64,000 nt of DNA. It comes from Hafnia alvei (GTDB lineage: Bacteria > Pseudomonadota > Gammaproteobacteria > Enterobacterales > Enterobacteriaceae). The translations under genes were made by a program, and so were the position numbers. Position 1 is the first letter of the stretch, and the number at the start of each line of letters is the position of its first letter. Shown here in pieces: positions 51,931 to 61,142 of the stretch. The DNA lies in NCBI RefSeq assembly GCF_964063325.1, contig NZ_OZ061317.1, positions 1-64,000 of the forward strand, read 5' to 3'. Below the pieces are notes generated by a model that made no database searches, was not told the origin of the DNA, and saw only the letters and a program-made list of their open reading frames with translations.

Positions 51931-54063
51931 ATGAAATGGTTACGAACCCTTTATGCCAGTGTACTGGTCAATTTGCTTTGGGCGTCATACGCCTGCGCTG
52001 ATACAGCGGTGAGTTTTGACAGCATTGAAGCGGCGGCAAAACGCTCAACTGACTTGTCTCGTCAACTCTTGGTTATGATATTCGGTGACGTTGTCACAGA
52101 CCCGCTATCCACTAACGCGACAATGGTCGGTCAACTCTTCTTCATTTTTAACGGTATCGTCTTTGCCCTCGCTGTTATCTGGTTCTTGATGATAAGCCTC
52201 AAGCACATCACCAAAGCGGGACACACTGGGAAAGTGTTTGGCAGTGGTGCTACGCCAATGGCGGTCGTCACAACGGTCGCGGGTTTTCTATTTCTGGTAC
52301 CCACGGTATCAGGCTGGTCACTAGCACAACTGGTCTTTCTGTGGGCCGTATCAGTGATGGGTATCGGCAGCGCTAACCTGATGACAGACAAAATTGCTGA
52401 CCTGATGCAAAGCGGCTATTCACTGGTGATGCAACCCGTCGCGCCGCAAACCGTGAGTTCTGCGCGCGCTATTTATGAAATGAATTTGTGCATGTACGCG
52501 ACCAACGCTGAACTCAGCAGCATGTATGGCCAATATGGGAAAAGCGATACGCCGCTCATGGCCATCAAAAGTGTCACAGACGGATTTGAAATCACCAACG
52601 GCAGTGCTAGCTGTGGTTCGGCGCGATTACCGGCGTCGAGTAAGAACAGCATGACGGGCTGGTTGTTCTCACCTGATGTGAACACGGATGCTATCGAGTC
52701 TGCGCAGCGTAATGCCATGAATCAGATGCAGAACACATTAAGTCAAAATGCCTCGGCGTTCGTTACTGCCCTGCTGAATAAGCAAAAGAATGGGAGTGGC
52801 GCTATCCCTGATGCAGAAACGGCTATCCAGCAAGCGGCACACACCTATGAAGATACCATCAATAAAGTGGTAAATGCTCAGGGGAATGGCAACGAGCTCG
52901 TGGCTGCCATGACAGCACAACTCAAAAAGAGTGGTTGGCTTTCACTGGGGGCGTGGTATCAGACATTTGCGACAGCTAACCAAAAAGTCAGTGACGCTGT
53001 GACATTAAAACCCGTGATCGGTGGACAATCATCTTTGGGAGATATTGGTGTCAGTGGAACGTTGAGTGATGTCATGACGGCATATCGAGCTCAACTTCAA
53101 AACTCAACCTACACACCACCTTTAGGAACTCAAACAGCTAAAGATACTCAGCCGACTAATTCCGAAGATCCACTTTCATATTTAATTTCATTTACTCATA
53201 AACCCATGCTGTACATAACCAATGCGATAGCAACAGAAAACATTGGCTCTGACCAGGTTAATAGCGATCAAATGAACCCGCTTTTAAAAATGAAAGCAAT
53301 CGGGGATTATACACTGGTAGCAACTGAAGTCATTTATACATCCTTTACTGCAGCAAGAATTGTCGCGGAAACGGCCTCCGATAACCTTGTGCTTAAAGTC
53401 GTATCTTTGGGTGTCGGGAGTGCATTTAAAAACGTGGTACTAGCTATTTCAGGATTAGTATATTTTTTACTGCTTATTCTATTAAGTGTCGGCTTTAGTC
53501 TTTCAATATATTTACCTCTTATACCAATGATTTTCTGGTTAGCGGCAGCTGCTAACTGGATTGTTAGTGTATTAGTGGGTGCAACAGGTGGATCTCTCTG
53601 GGCAGCCACACATATTGGTACGGAGGAAGAAAAAGGAAGTAGGTCAGCATATGGATATATATTCCTTATTGATGCTCAAATTCGCCCCATGTTAATGGTT
53701 TTAGGTTTTGCCTTTGCGAGCTTGGTTATTGTAGCTATTGGAACATTACTGAATATGTTATTTGGCCCTGCAATTGCCAACGTACAAGCAAATTCAATAA
53801 CGGGAATAATTTCTTTGGTGGGGCTTCTGATGATTTATTCTCGTATTTGCACCACAACCGTTTCCCGCGTCTTTGCTTTACAGGTCACCATGCCAGACTA
53901 TGTAATATCTTGGCTTGGTGGACGTGAAGCAGCAAGTATTCTTGGTGGAATGGCTGAGTCTGCAAAAAGCATGTTTGCTGGTTTTTCACGTGGACTTCAA
54001 CATGCTCCAGGTGTAAAATTAAATAGTAAAACCCCCTCAAGTGGAGAGGATGGAATAAAATGA
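51931..54063 (+). CDS. traY: TraY, DotA-like polytopic membrane protein
   Basis: 710 aa from ATG 51931 (GAGG 7 nt upstream). Signal sequence (residues 1-22), a large periplasmic part between the first and last membrane clusters, and several spans (about 65-90, 115-150, 500-560, 590-640). In R64, TraY is the donor factor recognised by the exclusion protein. Base composition changes inside the gene: up to about 53030 it resembles the other tra genes, after about 53140 it is clearly AT rich, continuing into the exclusion gene, which suggests replacement of this segment by recombination. Confidence 0.9.
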   Translation: MKWLRTLYASVLVNLLWASYACADTAVSFDSIEAAAKRSTDLSRQLLVMIFGDVVTDPLSTNATMVGQLFFIFNGIVFALAVIWFLMISLKHITKAGHTGKVFGSGATPMAVVTTVAGFLFLVPTVSGWSLAQLVFLWAVSVMGIGSANLMTDKIADLMQSGYSLVMQPVAPQTVSSARAIYEMNLCMYATNAELSSMYGQYGKSDTPLMAIKSVTDGFEITNGSASCGSARLPASSKNSMTGWLFSPDVNTDAIESAQRNAMNQMQNTLSQNASAFVTALLNKQKNGSGAIPDAETAIQQAAHTYEDTINKVVNAQGNGNELVAAMTAQLKKSGWLSLGAWYQTFATANQKVSDAVTLKPVIGGQSSLGDIGVSGTLSDVMTAYRAQLQNSTYTPPLGTQTAKDTQPTNSEDPLSYLISFTHKPMLYITNAIATENIGSDQVNSDQMNPLLKMKAIGDYTLVATEVIYTSFTAARIVAETASDNLVLKVVSLGVGSAFKNVVLAISGLVYFLLLILLSVGFSLSIYLPLIPMIFWLAAAANWIVSVLVGATGGSLWAATHIGTEEEKGSRSAYGYIFLIDAQIRPMLMVLGFAFASLVIVAIGTLLNMLFGPAIANVQANSITGIISLVGLLMIYSRICTTTVSRVFALQVTMPDYVISWLGGREAASILGGMAESAKSMFAGFSRGLQHAPGVKLNSKTPSSGEDGIK

Positions 54064-54073
54064 GGAAAGTGAA

Positions 54074-54631
54074 ATGACTTTAAAATCGCTATTTATTTCA
54101 ATAATGCATTTATTAGCTGCATTATGTACTATTTTGACAGCAATGGTTATATACAATGCGTTTGACACGCATCGAGGCGGAGAATTTGCAACGTTTTCTT
54201 TTCTATTTACAGCAGCACTATGGATGATAATTTTTTATTTTCACATTAGTGGAAAACGAAAAATACAAAGAATTTCAAACTCAGTATTTAAAGACAACAC
54301 CTCGGTAATATCACATTGCTCACCTTATTCTCTGAGATACGTTGGTATTGATACAAGCACCGGCAATATACTACTTATCGCTCTTGATAAATCGGGCCAA
54401 CAAGTTTATGGATTCAACTTTAATGATTGGGCTGGATACGAACAGAAAGACTGTGCTTTGACTCTAAAGTTTAATGACATCAACACACCTAGCTTTAAAG
54501 TTAATAGCAACGCAAAAATCATCCCATTCATTGATAAGCTGGACTTCTTGTTATCACCTTCATACTCACCATCTAAAGGTAGCAATAAACAGTTCAGCCA
54601 AATAGTTGCCGAAAGAATGCAAGCAGCTTAA
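54074..54631 (+). CDS. exc: ExcA-like entry exclusion protein
   Basis: 185 aa with two membrane spans (about residues 7-27 and 38-56) and a cytoplasmic alpha/beta domain (SLRYVGIDTSTGNILLIALDKSGQQVYGFNFNDW), the layout of ExcA of R64. GAGG 9 nt before the ATG, 10 nt after traY. AT rich like the end of traY. It prevents entry of plasmids carrying the matching TraY. A strong terminator follows. Confidence 0.85.
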   Translation: MTLKSLFISIMHLLAALCTILTAMVIYNAFDTHRGGEFATFSFLFTAALWMIIFYFHISGKRKIQRISNSVFKDNTSVISHCSPYSLRYVGIDTSTGNILLIALDKSGQQVYGFNFNDWAGYEQKDCALTLKFNDINTPSFKVNSNAKIIPFIDKLDFLLSPSYSPSKGSNKQFSQIVAERMQAA

Positions 54632-54658
54632 CTCATCGTTTTCCATCCACTCCATTAA

Positions 54659-54684
54659 GGGCACCTTTTCAGGTGCTCTTTTTT
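54659..54684 (+). terminator. Terminator after the exclusion gene
   Basis: GCACCT (54661-54666), TTTC loop, AGGTGC (54671-54676), then CTCTTTTTT. A clear intrinsic terminator that ends the traY-exc transcript. Confidence 0.85.
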
Positions 54685-54752
54685 CTGTCTGGTGCAAACA
54701 ACCAGAAGGTTCTATCTCATTGAAGAGTCAGAGATTGGTTTTCTTCAGGCGT

Positions 54753-54783
54753 AAAAAAACCGACTGGTGAGGTCGGCTTTTTA
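54753..54783. terminator. Bidirectional terminator
   Basis: A run of A, CCGAC (54760-54764), loop, GTCGG (54772-54776), then CTTTTT. The A and T flanks allow termination in both directions. It insulates the following small-peptide unit from the exc transcript. Confidence 0.75.
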
Positions 54784-54814
54784 CTGTTCCAGCACTGAGT
54801 TGGTAGCTCTGGCC

Positions 54815-54894
54815 GGAGTGAGGCAAACTTTATCTAACAAATGAGCAAATACTGCGACAGGCAGTGTATGAGTAAGCAGTATGGTTCTCACTCC
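54815..54894 (+). promoter_or_regulatory. Folded 5' leader of the small-peptide gene
   Basis: GGAGTGAG (54815-54822) is perfectly complementary to CTCACTCC (54887-54894) and encloses the hairpin ACTGC-GACAG-GCAGT (54851-54865). A further CCC/GGG pairing can involve the AAGGGG ribosome binding site just after it. Type I toxin mRNAs typically have such inhibitory leaders. Confidence 0.5.
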
Positions 54895-54918
54895 CTTCAA
54901 GGGGAAACGGATGGTTAA
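54841..54918 (+). CDS. Leader ORF overlapping the small-peptide start
   Basis: A 25-codon ORF, ATG 54841 to TAA 54916-54918, whose last 8 nt overlap the start of the 31-aa peptide in another frame. It has no strong ribosome binding site. The arrangement copies mok-hok and similar toxin leaders, where translation of the leader opens the toxin start. Too short to be sure. Confidence 0.4.
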   Translation: MSKYCDRQCMSKQYGSHSLQGETDG

Positions 54919-55006
54919 CCTGTTAATCATCGTTCTGAGAGCAGTAGCAGCGCTAGCAAATGCGCTGATTGCCATTCTCGAACTGATCCGCCAATTCATC
55001 GACTGA
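54911..55006 (+). CDS. 31-aa hydrophobic peptide (type I toxin-like)
   Basis: ATG 54911 with a strong AAGGGG 7 nt upstream, stop TGA at 55004-55006. The peptide starts MVNLLIIVLRAVAALANAL and ends ELIRQFID: one amphipathic hydrophobic helix with two Arg, one Glu and polar residues on one side, size and character close to TisB-type membrane toxins, though no direct match is recognised. It forms an isolated unit: terminators precede (54659, 54753) and follow it (55026-55059). An alternative is a small membrane regulator of the transfer system. Confidence 0.6.
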   Translation: MVNLLIIVLRAVAALANALIAILELIRQFID

Positions 55007-55025
55007 TGACGGCTGAAACGTAGCT

Positions 55026-55059
55026 AAGGGTGGGGAGTTAACCGCTTCCCGCCCTTTAA
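55026..55059 (+). terminator. Terminator after the small-peptide gene
   Basis: AAGGGTGGGGA (55026-55036) pairs, with one G-U and one mismatch, with TTCCCGCCCTT (55046-55056), followed by TAAT. It stands 20 nt after the peptide stop. Confidence 0.6.
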
Positions 55060-55149
55060 TAAACATCCCCTTCGTCAATACCCAGCTCGTCGTTCCGAAC
55101 TCACCACATCCCGACTTCGCAACCTGAAACCTTAACTGGAGACCTTGTC

Positions 55150-56466
55150 ATGTCTGCCGCTCACCCGACTCCATCCTCAAATAATGATCAGGGGACCATG
55201 ACGCTAATGGCGCTGGCGCTGATACTGATTGCCATCGTCATTTTTCATTCGATTTTCTACTATGCCTGCTGTGCCTTGCTTTATTACCTGTGGGCTCTGG
55301 CAGACTTTGCATCGATACATACCTACGTTGCCGAGAAAATGAATCTTCTCGCTTGGGCAAGTAAACGGGTGGAAGAACTGAGTCTTGGCCAGTTTCTTGA
55401 GGTCATGAACCAGACTGCAGGAATTTTATATGTCTTTATGCTTCCCATCACGGTGTACGGCCTCATCACGACTCGAAACCATCCACTGAGTCTGACTCGC
55501 CGCAAAATTGATATCTATACGCTGCCAAAAATCATGTCCAAATTCTCCCCCGCCATTATTCCCGCATTGCAGTATGGCGATCCTAAAACGCAGCTACTCA
55601 ATGTCGATCCTCCAGAGCATCGAAGCGCCCAGCGCCCCGATGAATTTGCCATCGAGCATAAACTGGTGATCGGACAACGTCTCGACCATGAGCGCGCTAA
55701 GCGGGCTTTTGATGCTCAACTCGGGACGCCGTTGCACAACGCATCAAGCTTTAGCGCGCATGAGCGTGCATTAGTGGCCATCATCGGCTTACAGGTATTT
55801 TGTGATGACAGACCTGCCGCCCTCGAGCTGCGAGACGCTTTAAATCGCTCATGCGGTAAACGCCAGAAAGAGCATGGAAAGAAGCGGGGTTATCCAAAGT
55901 TAAGCATTGCAGAAAAGGCTTTTCAGCAGGTTATGGCCACGCCTCAAGCTAAAGCGTGGATTAAACACCACAGCACAACGCGAACGGCCCTCTCTGCCCT
56001 ACATGCTCAGGATTTGCGTTTACCTGCAGGTCAGTTTCGCTGGCTTAAGGGTCTAGACAGAACGTTATGGTATGTCCTGTCGTCATCGGATCGCAGTAAA
56101 GTCTTTGTTGAAGGTGCTGGCGTAGTCGCTGCCGCACAGTGGGAAGCGCTCGTATCGAAACTGTCGAAAAAGATGCGTGTGGTTATTCCACCGCCTGACA
56201 ACCTCACCGTTTACGCTGTACAGGGTTTAGAAAGCGATTTACGCAGCATTGGTATGGTTATTGATGACCACGAACCTGACACCAGTAGCGAAGCCCAAGA
56301 AGACAGCACCACATTTGATGATCTGGTTTTTCTTCATAACGTACCCGAAACGCCCCTGCCAATACCAACGCAGACAGCAGTTCAACAAAACGCACAGGTG
56401 CCACTAACGGCTACGACTCCTCCGGACTCAGAGACAAAGAAACATATCCGCTTCTCTCCTTCCTGA
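55150..56466 (+). CDS. trbA: TrbA, DotM/IcmP-like coupling-complex protein
   Basis: 438 aa. Two N-terminal membrane spans (about residues 18-45 and 80-105), then a cytoplasmic domain with the DotM pattern (RPDEFAIEHKLVIGQRLDHERAKRAFDAQLG, SFSAHERALVAIIGL, WYVLSSSDRSKVFVEGAGVVAAAQWE). C-terminal tail is Pro/Thr rich. Partners the TrbC ATPase. GGAG 9 nt before the ATG. Confidence 0.9.
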   Translation: MSAAHPTPSSNNDQGTMTLMALALILIAIVIFHSIFYYACCALLYYLWALADFASIHTYVAEKMNLLAWASKRVEELSLGQFLEVMNQTAGILYVFMLPITVYGLITTRNHPLSLTRRKIDIYTLPKIMSKFSPAIIPALQYGDPKTQLLNVDPPEHRSAQRPDEFAIEHKLVIGQRLDHERAKRAFDAQLGTPLHNASSFSAHERALVAIIGLQVFCDDRPAALELRDALNRSCGKRQKEHGKKRGYPKLSIAEKAFQQVMATPQAKAWIKHHSTTRTALSALHAQDLRLPAGQFRWLKGLDRTLWYVLSSSDRSKVFVEGAGVVAAAQWEALVSKLSKKMRVVIPPPDNLTVYAVQGLESDLRSIGMVIDDHEPDTSSEAQEDSTTFDDLVFLHNVPETPLPIPTQTAVQQNAQVPLTATTPPDSETKKHIRFSPS

Positions 56467-56536
56467 AGAGACAGTTATCGAGCGTATTACTAACACCATT
56501 TCTAGTTAGCTTTCATTTCTCCAAAAGGATTCCAAC

Positions 56537-57535
56537 ATGCATACCCACTGCTCCGTCTTGTATAAAAACGGGATGTTATCGGCTTACGCCCAAAATTCAT
56601 CTGCGCCGTTATTTCTCATCATGCCCGGTCCATCAAGCCGCTTTTTCATCCAAGGAAACGTGCTGATGCATGACAGCAAAACACAAACACCACAGGAGAT
56701 TTATCGCGCATCTACGCCCGAAAATGCGGCTTTGTTGCTGCAGGCAATCCACGAAGAACGACAGCGCCGGATGGGAAAAATATCCATCGACTTACTAAGA
56801 TTTTTGGGTGTACCAATCATTCTCATCTGCCTTTACATGGCTTTCTCTGCGTTCATAACGTATCCAAAACCACAAACTCCACCGCCACCACCGACTGAGG
56901 TCAGTAGAAATACGACGGCTCTCGAAGCACCACAAATAGAGCCTCCCGTCGCGGTTCCTCCTCCCGCAGCGGCACCTTTAGCGCCGGCAAACCAAGAAAG
57001 CAGTAATAACTCGTTGGCCATTCGCGCGGCGAGTCTTAAAAAGGCAGCGGATAGTGGTCGTTACACCATTGATTTATCAAGCGGTCGCTCGCGGACGATA
57101 TATGTCTTCTCCGATCCTCTTTGTCCTCACTGCCAAGAGATCGAGCCTACGCTCGAGGCACTAACACGTGACTACAACGTGGTTATCTTCCCCGTAACAC
57201 TTGTTGGCAAGCAGGACACGGTCGCAGCTGTTTCCCCTATTTTGTGTGTCGCACCCGATAAACGCACTTCGCTGTGGCAATCACTCTTCAGAGCAGACGG
57301 TAACGTTTCTCTCTCACCGACTGCCAGCAAAGAAACCGCGCCCGACAGCTGCACTGATGGTCAGCACGCCATCAGCATTAATGACCGCGCCTTTGATTAT
57401 TACCAGCTTCCCGGCACACCGCAGTTAATCGCTGATGATGGCCGGGATATCCCTTTTAACGCCCTTACCAGCGATGACGCGCTGGCCAACTTCATGAATG
57501 CACCGATACAGGGGGCCGATAATGTCATCCGATAA
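56537..57535 (+). CDS. trbB: TrbB, thioredoxin-fold disulfide protein
   Basis: 332 aa with one membrane span (about residues 89-108), a Pro-rich linker and a periplasmic DsbC/DsbG-like domain with the active-site motif Cys196-Pro-His-Cys199 (DPLCPHCQEIEPTLEAL) and a cis-Pro loop (QLPGTPQLIADDG). It probably shapes disulfides of transfer proteins such as TraW and PilS. AAAAGG upstream. Overlaps trbC by 14 nt. Confidence 0.88.
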   Translation: MHTHCSVLYKNGMLSAYAQNSSAPLFLIMPGPSSRFFIQGNVLMHDSKTQTPQEIYRASTPENAALLLQAIHEERQRRMGKISIDLLRFLGVPIILICLYMAFSAFITYPKPQTPPPPPTEVSRNTTALEAPQIEPPVAVPPPAAAPLAPANQESSNNSLAIRAASLKKAADSGRYTIDLSSGRSRTIYVFSDPLCPHCQEIEPTLEALTRDYNVVIFPVTLVGKQDTVAAVSPILCVAPDKRTSLWQSLFRADGNVSLSPTASKETAPDSCTDGQHAISINDRAFDYYQLPGTPQLIADDGRDIPFNALTSDDALANFMNAPIQGADNVIR

Positions 57536-59717
57536 TACTCAGCCCGTTGATAAGATCAGGGTTAGGCAAACAACACAGTCAACATGGATAGATGATTATT
57601 TACTTGCGCCGGTTACCGTTCAGGCTGGGCTTGTCGTTATCTTGATCCTCACTTTTTTACGTACCTGGGTGCTCATTCCGGGAGTATTTGCAACCGCCAT
57701 ATGGCTGCTGACATTCTTCGGTCAGCTGTTCAGGATGCCGTTGCGAATGCCGAAGGATATCGGCGGCCTCGATATGTCAACCGAGCGGGAAATCGCATAC
57801 GAATTTAAAGGCCCGATGGGCCTTTTTCGATTTACGCGCCGTCGACTGTCGTGGGATAAGTCAGCCGGCATCATGTGTCTGGGTCATGCCAGACGACGCT
57901 TTCTCGGCCGAGAGCTATGGCTAACGCTTGAAGACTGCCTTCGCCATCTGCAACTGCTGGCCACCACGGGGTCGGGGAAGACAGAAGCCCTACTGTCCAT
58001 TCAGCTCAACAGCATTTGCATGGGGCGGGGAATGACGTTCTCCGATGGTAAGGCGGAAACCAGACTCGCCTACGCGATTTGGTCATTGATGCGACGCTAT
58101 GGGCAGGAAGATAACTACTACGTGCTTAACTTCCTTAATGGCGGTCGTGATCGCTTCGATGAACTACTCGGCAATGACAGAACGCGTCCACAATCAAACT
58201 CGATTAACTTCTTTGGCGATGCGACTGCCACATTCATCATTCAGCTGATGGAGTCGCTGCTCCCCCAAGTCGGGGCCAGTGAAGCTGGTTGGCAGGATAA
58301 AGCGAAACCGATGCTTTATGGGCTGATCTATGCGCTGTATTACAAGTGCAAAAAGGAAACTATTCGCCTGTCTCAATCAATGATACAAAAACACCTGCCA
58401 TTGAAAAAAATGGCCGAGCTCTACATTGAAGGTAAGCAAAATGGTTGGCACGATGAAGCCTTGAATGCGCTGGAGTCCTACCTCAACAATCTGGCCGGTT
58501 TCCGCATGGAGCTAGTGAGCAAACCTTCGGAGTGGGATCAAGGCGTTTATGACCAGCATGGCTTTCTCATTCAGCAATTCTCTCGCATGTTAGCCATGTT
58601 TAACGATGTCTACGGCCACATATTTGCCACTGATGCTGGCGACATCGATATCCGAGATGTTTTGCATAACGATCGCACGTTGGTCGTGCTTATCCCTGCC
58701 CTCGAATTATCCAAGAGTGAATCCGCAAACCTGGGGAAATTATATATTTCCGCTAAACGCATGGTGATTTCGCGTGACCTCGGTTATCAGTTGGAGGGGA
58801 AGCGTAAAGACGTTCTCATCGCCAAAAAGTTCGCTAACCCGTTCCCCTATCCAGATATACATGATGAGCTCGGGAGTTACTTTGCACCCGGTATGGATGA
58901 CCTCGCCGCCCAGATGCGTAGTCTTGGTATGATGCTCGTCATTTCAGCTCAGGATATTCAGCGATTCATCGCGCAATTCAAAGGGGAATACCAAACCGTC
59001 AACGCCAACATGCTTGTGAAGTGGTTTATGGCATTGCAGGATGAAAAGGACACCTTTGAACTGGCGAAAGCCACGGCAGGGAAAGACTACTACGCCGAGC
59101 TGGGTGAGATGAAACGAACACCTGGCACCGTCAGCAGCAGCTATGAGGAAGCCAACACCACCTATATCCGTGAGAAAAATAGGATATCGCTCGATGAACT
59201 AAAAGATCTGAATCCCGGCGAAGGCTTTATCTCGTTTAAAAGTGCATTGGTACCCAGCAGCGCAATCTATATCCCTGATGACGAGAAGTTATCGTCCAAA
59301 CTTGAGCTCAGGATCAATCGCTTCATCGATATAGGAAGCCCGACCGAAGCCGACTTAATCGCGCAAAATCCTCACCTGAGCCGTCTACTGCCGCCGTCTG
59401 AAATGGAAGTCAGCATGGTATTGCAAAGAACGGATGAAATCGTCGCCGGCAGTCAAACGCATACTATACCGCCGCTCATGGACCCGATTTTGGCAAGACT
59501 GATGAAAGTAGCGATGGATCTCGATAACCGTTGTGACATTAGTTATAGCCCCACGCAACGGGGGATACTCCTCTTTGAAGCTGCCCGCGATGTCATCAAT
59601 AAACGCGGAAAAAAATGGTTTACGGTGAAAACACAGCCTAACCCCCTCAAAGTCTCGGATGCAATGGCCCGCCGTTTGGCTAAACAGTCGACGGCATTCA
59701 TGTCTCAGGACCACTGA
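57522..59717 (+). CDS. trbC: TrbC, DotL/IcmO-like coupling ATPase (T4CP)
   Basis: 731 aa from ATG 57522. Two N-terminal membrane spans (about residues 32-75), Walker A ATTGSGKT (147-154), and a conserved DGKAETRLAYAIWSLM segment. The later DIHDELGSYFAPGMDDLAAQMRSLGMMLVISAQD contains the Walker B region. It recruits the relaxase-DNA complex to the channel. Last clearly essential transfer gene of the series. Confidence 0.93.
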   Translation: MSSDNTQPVDKIRVRQTTQSTWIDDYLLAPVTVQAGLVVILILTFLRTWVLIPGVFATAIWLLTFFGQLFRMPLRMPKDIGGLDMSTEREIAYEFKGPMGLFRFTRRRLSWDKSAGIMCLGHARRRFLGRELWLTLEDCLRHLQLLATTGSGKTEALLSIQLNSICMGRGMTFSDGKAETRLAYAIWSLMRRYGQEDNYYVLNFLNGGRDRFDELLGNDRTRPQSNSINFFGDATATFIIQLMESLLPQVGASEAGWQDKAKPMLYGLIYALYYKCKKETIRLSQSMIQKHLPLKKMAELYIEGKQNGWHDEALNALESYLNNLAGFRMELVSKPSEWDQGVYDQHGFLIQQFSRMLAMFNDVYGHIFATDAGDIDIRDVLHNDRTLVVLIPALELSKSESANLGKLYISAKRMVISRDLGYQLEGKRKDVLIAKKFANPFPYPDIHDELGSYFAPGMDDLAAQMRSLGMMLVISAQDIQRFIAQFKGEYQTVNANMLVKWFMALQDEKDTFELAKATAGKDYYAELGEMKRTPGTVSSSYEEANTTYIREKNRISLDELKDLNPGEGFISFKSALVPSSAIYIPDDEKLSSKLELRINRFIDIGSPTEADLIAQNPHLSRLLPPSEMEVSMVLQRTDEIVAGSQTHTIPPLMDPILARLMKVAMDLDNRCDISYSPTQRGILLFEAARDVINKRGKKWFTVKTQPNPLKVSDAMARRLAKQSTAFMSQDH

Positions 59718-59793
59718 TCCCTTAATCAACGCCCACGTCTAATTGCAGACTTCAACATGATGGCTTGTATTTATAAGCTCATCAGGAGCCCCT

Positions 59794-60360
59794 ATGGAAA
59801 AATTAAACCGAACGTCTACCCTTTCCCTATCTTTTAAAAGCTTAACATTCGCACTGATGCTCGGAATCACGCCCTACGCCCTAGCTGCTCCCTCTATTCA
59901 GGTTGGCTTCTCACCGGAAGGCACAGCGCAACAGGTCGTCCTAAACACCATTAACCAGTCAAAGAAATCGGTCCGAATGATGGCTTATTCATTCACGTCG
60001 CCCGAGGTGGTGAAGGCTTTGATTAATGCTAAGAAGCGCGGTGTGGATGTCAGAGTGGTTATCGATGAGAAAGGAAACGTCTGCGACAAATGCAAAGCCA
60101 ATAAATCAGCAATGAACTTGCTGGTTAACGCAGAAATCCCGCTGCGTACTGTCAGCAAATACAAAATCATGCATGACAAAGTCATTATCACCGACGATGC
60201 CAACGTTGAAACGGGGTCATATAACTTCAGTTCGGCAGCCAACAAATCCAATTCAGAGAATGCCATCCTCATCACCGAAGTACCTGAGTTAGCCAAAGAA
60301 TACCTTCAGCACTGGCAATCCAGATGGCAAGTTGGCCATGACTGGAAATCTACCTATTAA
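59794..60360 (+). CDS. nuc: Secreted PLD-family endonuclease (Nuc-like)
   Basis: 188 aa with a signal peptide (cleavage after about residue 31, ALA/AP). One HKD motif, His127-x-Lys129-x4-Asp134, followed by GSYNFSSAANKSNSEN, as in the Nuc EDTA-resistant nuclease of pKM101. The enzyme dimerises to form one active site and degrades DNA in the periplasm. AGGAG before the ATG. It often accompanies T4SS genes. Confidence 0.92.
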   Translation: MEKLNRTSTLSLSFKSLTFALMLGITPYALAAPSIQVGFSPEGTAQQVVLNTINQSKKSVRMMAYSFTSPEVVKALINAKKRGVDVRVVIDEKGNVCDKCKANKSAMNLLVNAEIPLRTVSKYKIMHDKVIITDDANVETGSYNFSSAANKSNSENAILITEVPELAKEYLQHWQSRWQVGHDWKSTY

Positions 60361-60397
60361 TCCCTTCTACAAAATGAATTCACATATGGAATTAAAA

Positions 60398-60973
60398 ATG
60401 ACGACAGACACGACTGAATTACTTGGCCACTTCGCTTTGTGTGCTCAAATTGCCCTTGGTATTGCACGACACGACCGGAGTGTAACCACACCGGTTCAGG
60501 AACATATTTTTTTAATGAATTGGTTGAGTACGGCTCAAAAAAAGAAGCTATTTTCAAAAGACATAGCGAGTGAAATTGACTATTTACTGCGCATTGGCAA
60601 ACAAGCGGGGATCATGGCTAACCTGAAACGAAAAATCATCTACATGTACAAGTCATGCAACGAGGACATTAACAAGCAAAGCGATTTGTTTCGGCTGACC
60701 TATGCCATCGAGCAGCTCAAAAACAAGGGGTGGCAAAGCCATACTCTCTCATCAGGTGACTGGAAAAAAGGATGGGTTGCCCCTTCTGAGCCGGCAATCT
60801 ACATGGAATTACCCGCACTGGAAGCCGCCTACGATGACGAAGGTAAACAGCTTAAGCCTTTGCCTATTCGTGTTGAAGGTGATCTGGAGTACGCCACCAA
60901 TATTCTAACAAGTCTTCTGAGTTCTACCGTATTAGTTAAAGCCTCTCATAACCAACTACTGCTCACCCCCTAG
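60398..60973 (+). CDS. TraC-like paralogue 2
   Basis: 191 aa from ATG 60398 (GGAA 8 nt upstream); earlier ATGs lack a ribosome binding site. Shares with the 61679-62287 protein the N-terminal FALCAQIALGIAR / VQEHIFLMNWLSTAQKKKLF pattern, the middle FRLTYAIEQLKNKGW and the late YDDEGKQLKPLPIRVEGD motif. The N-terminal part also resembles TraC (21293). Soluble, unknown function; expressed downstream of nuc. Confidence 0.65.
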   Translation: MTTDTTELLGHFALCAQIALGIARHDRSVTTPVQEHIFLMNWLSTAQKKKLFSKDIASEIDYLLRIGKQAGIMANLKRKIIYMYKSCNEDINKQSDLFRLTYAIEQLKNKGWQSHTLSSGDWKKGWVAPSEPAIYMELPALEAAYDDEGKQLKPLPIRVEGDLEYATNILTSLLSSTVLVKASHNQLLLTP

Positions 60974-60979
60974 CCCTTT

Positions 60980-61008
60980 AAGTTATGCGCCATCATGGCG
61001 CATAACTT
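60980..61008. terminator. 29-bp perfect palindrome at the end of the conjugation series
   Basis: AAGTTATGCGCCAT (60980-60993) and ATGGCGCATAACTT (60995-61008) around a single C, 7 nt after the stop of the preceding gene. No T run on the plus side beyond TT, but arm length makes a strong hairpin; terminator or RNA 3'-end stabiliser. Confidence 0.65.
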
Positions 61009-61142
61009 CCCTCCAATTGTAAATACCATCCACAAATATTTTCATTTACTCTCAATATCTTAATAGTCAAATAGCCTCATATAGCACTATGCTATCCATC
61101 ATCTGATGACGCATGCCGTTATCGCGTTAGTGGAATTAAAAA

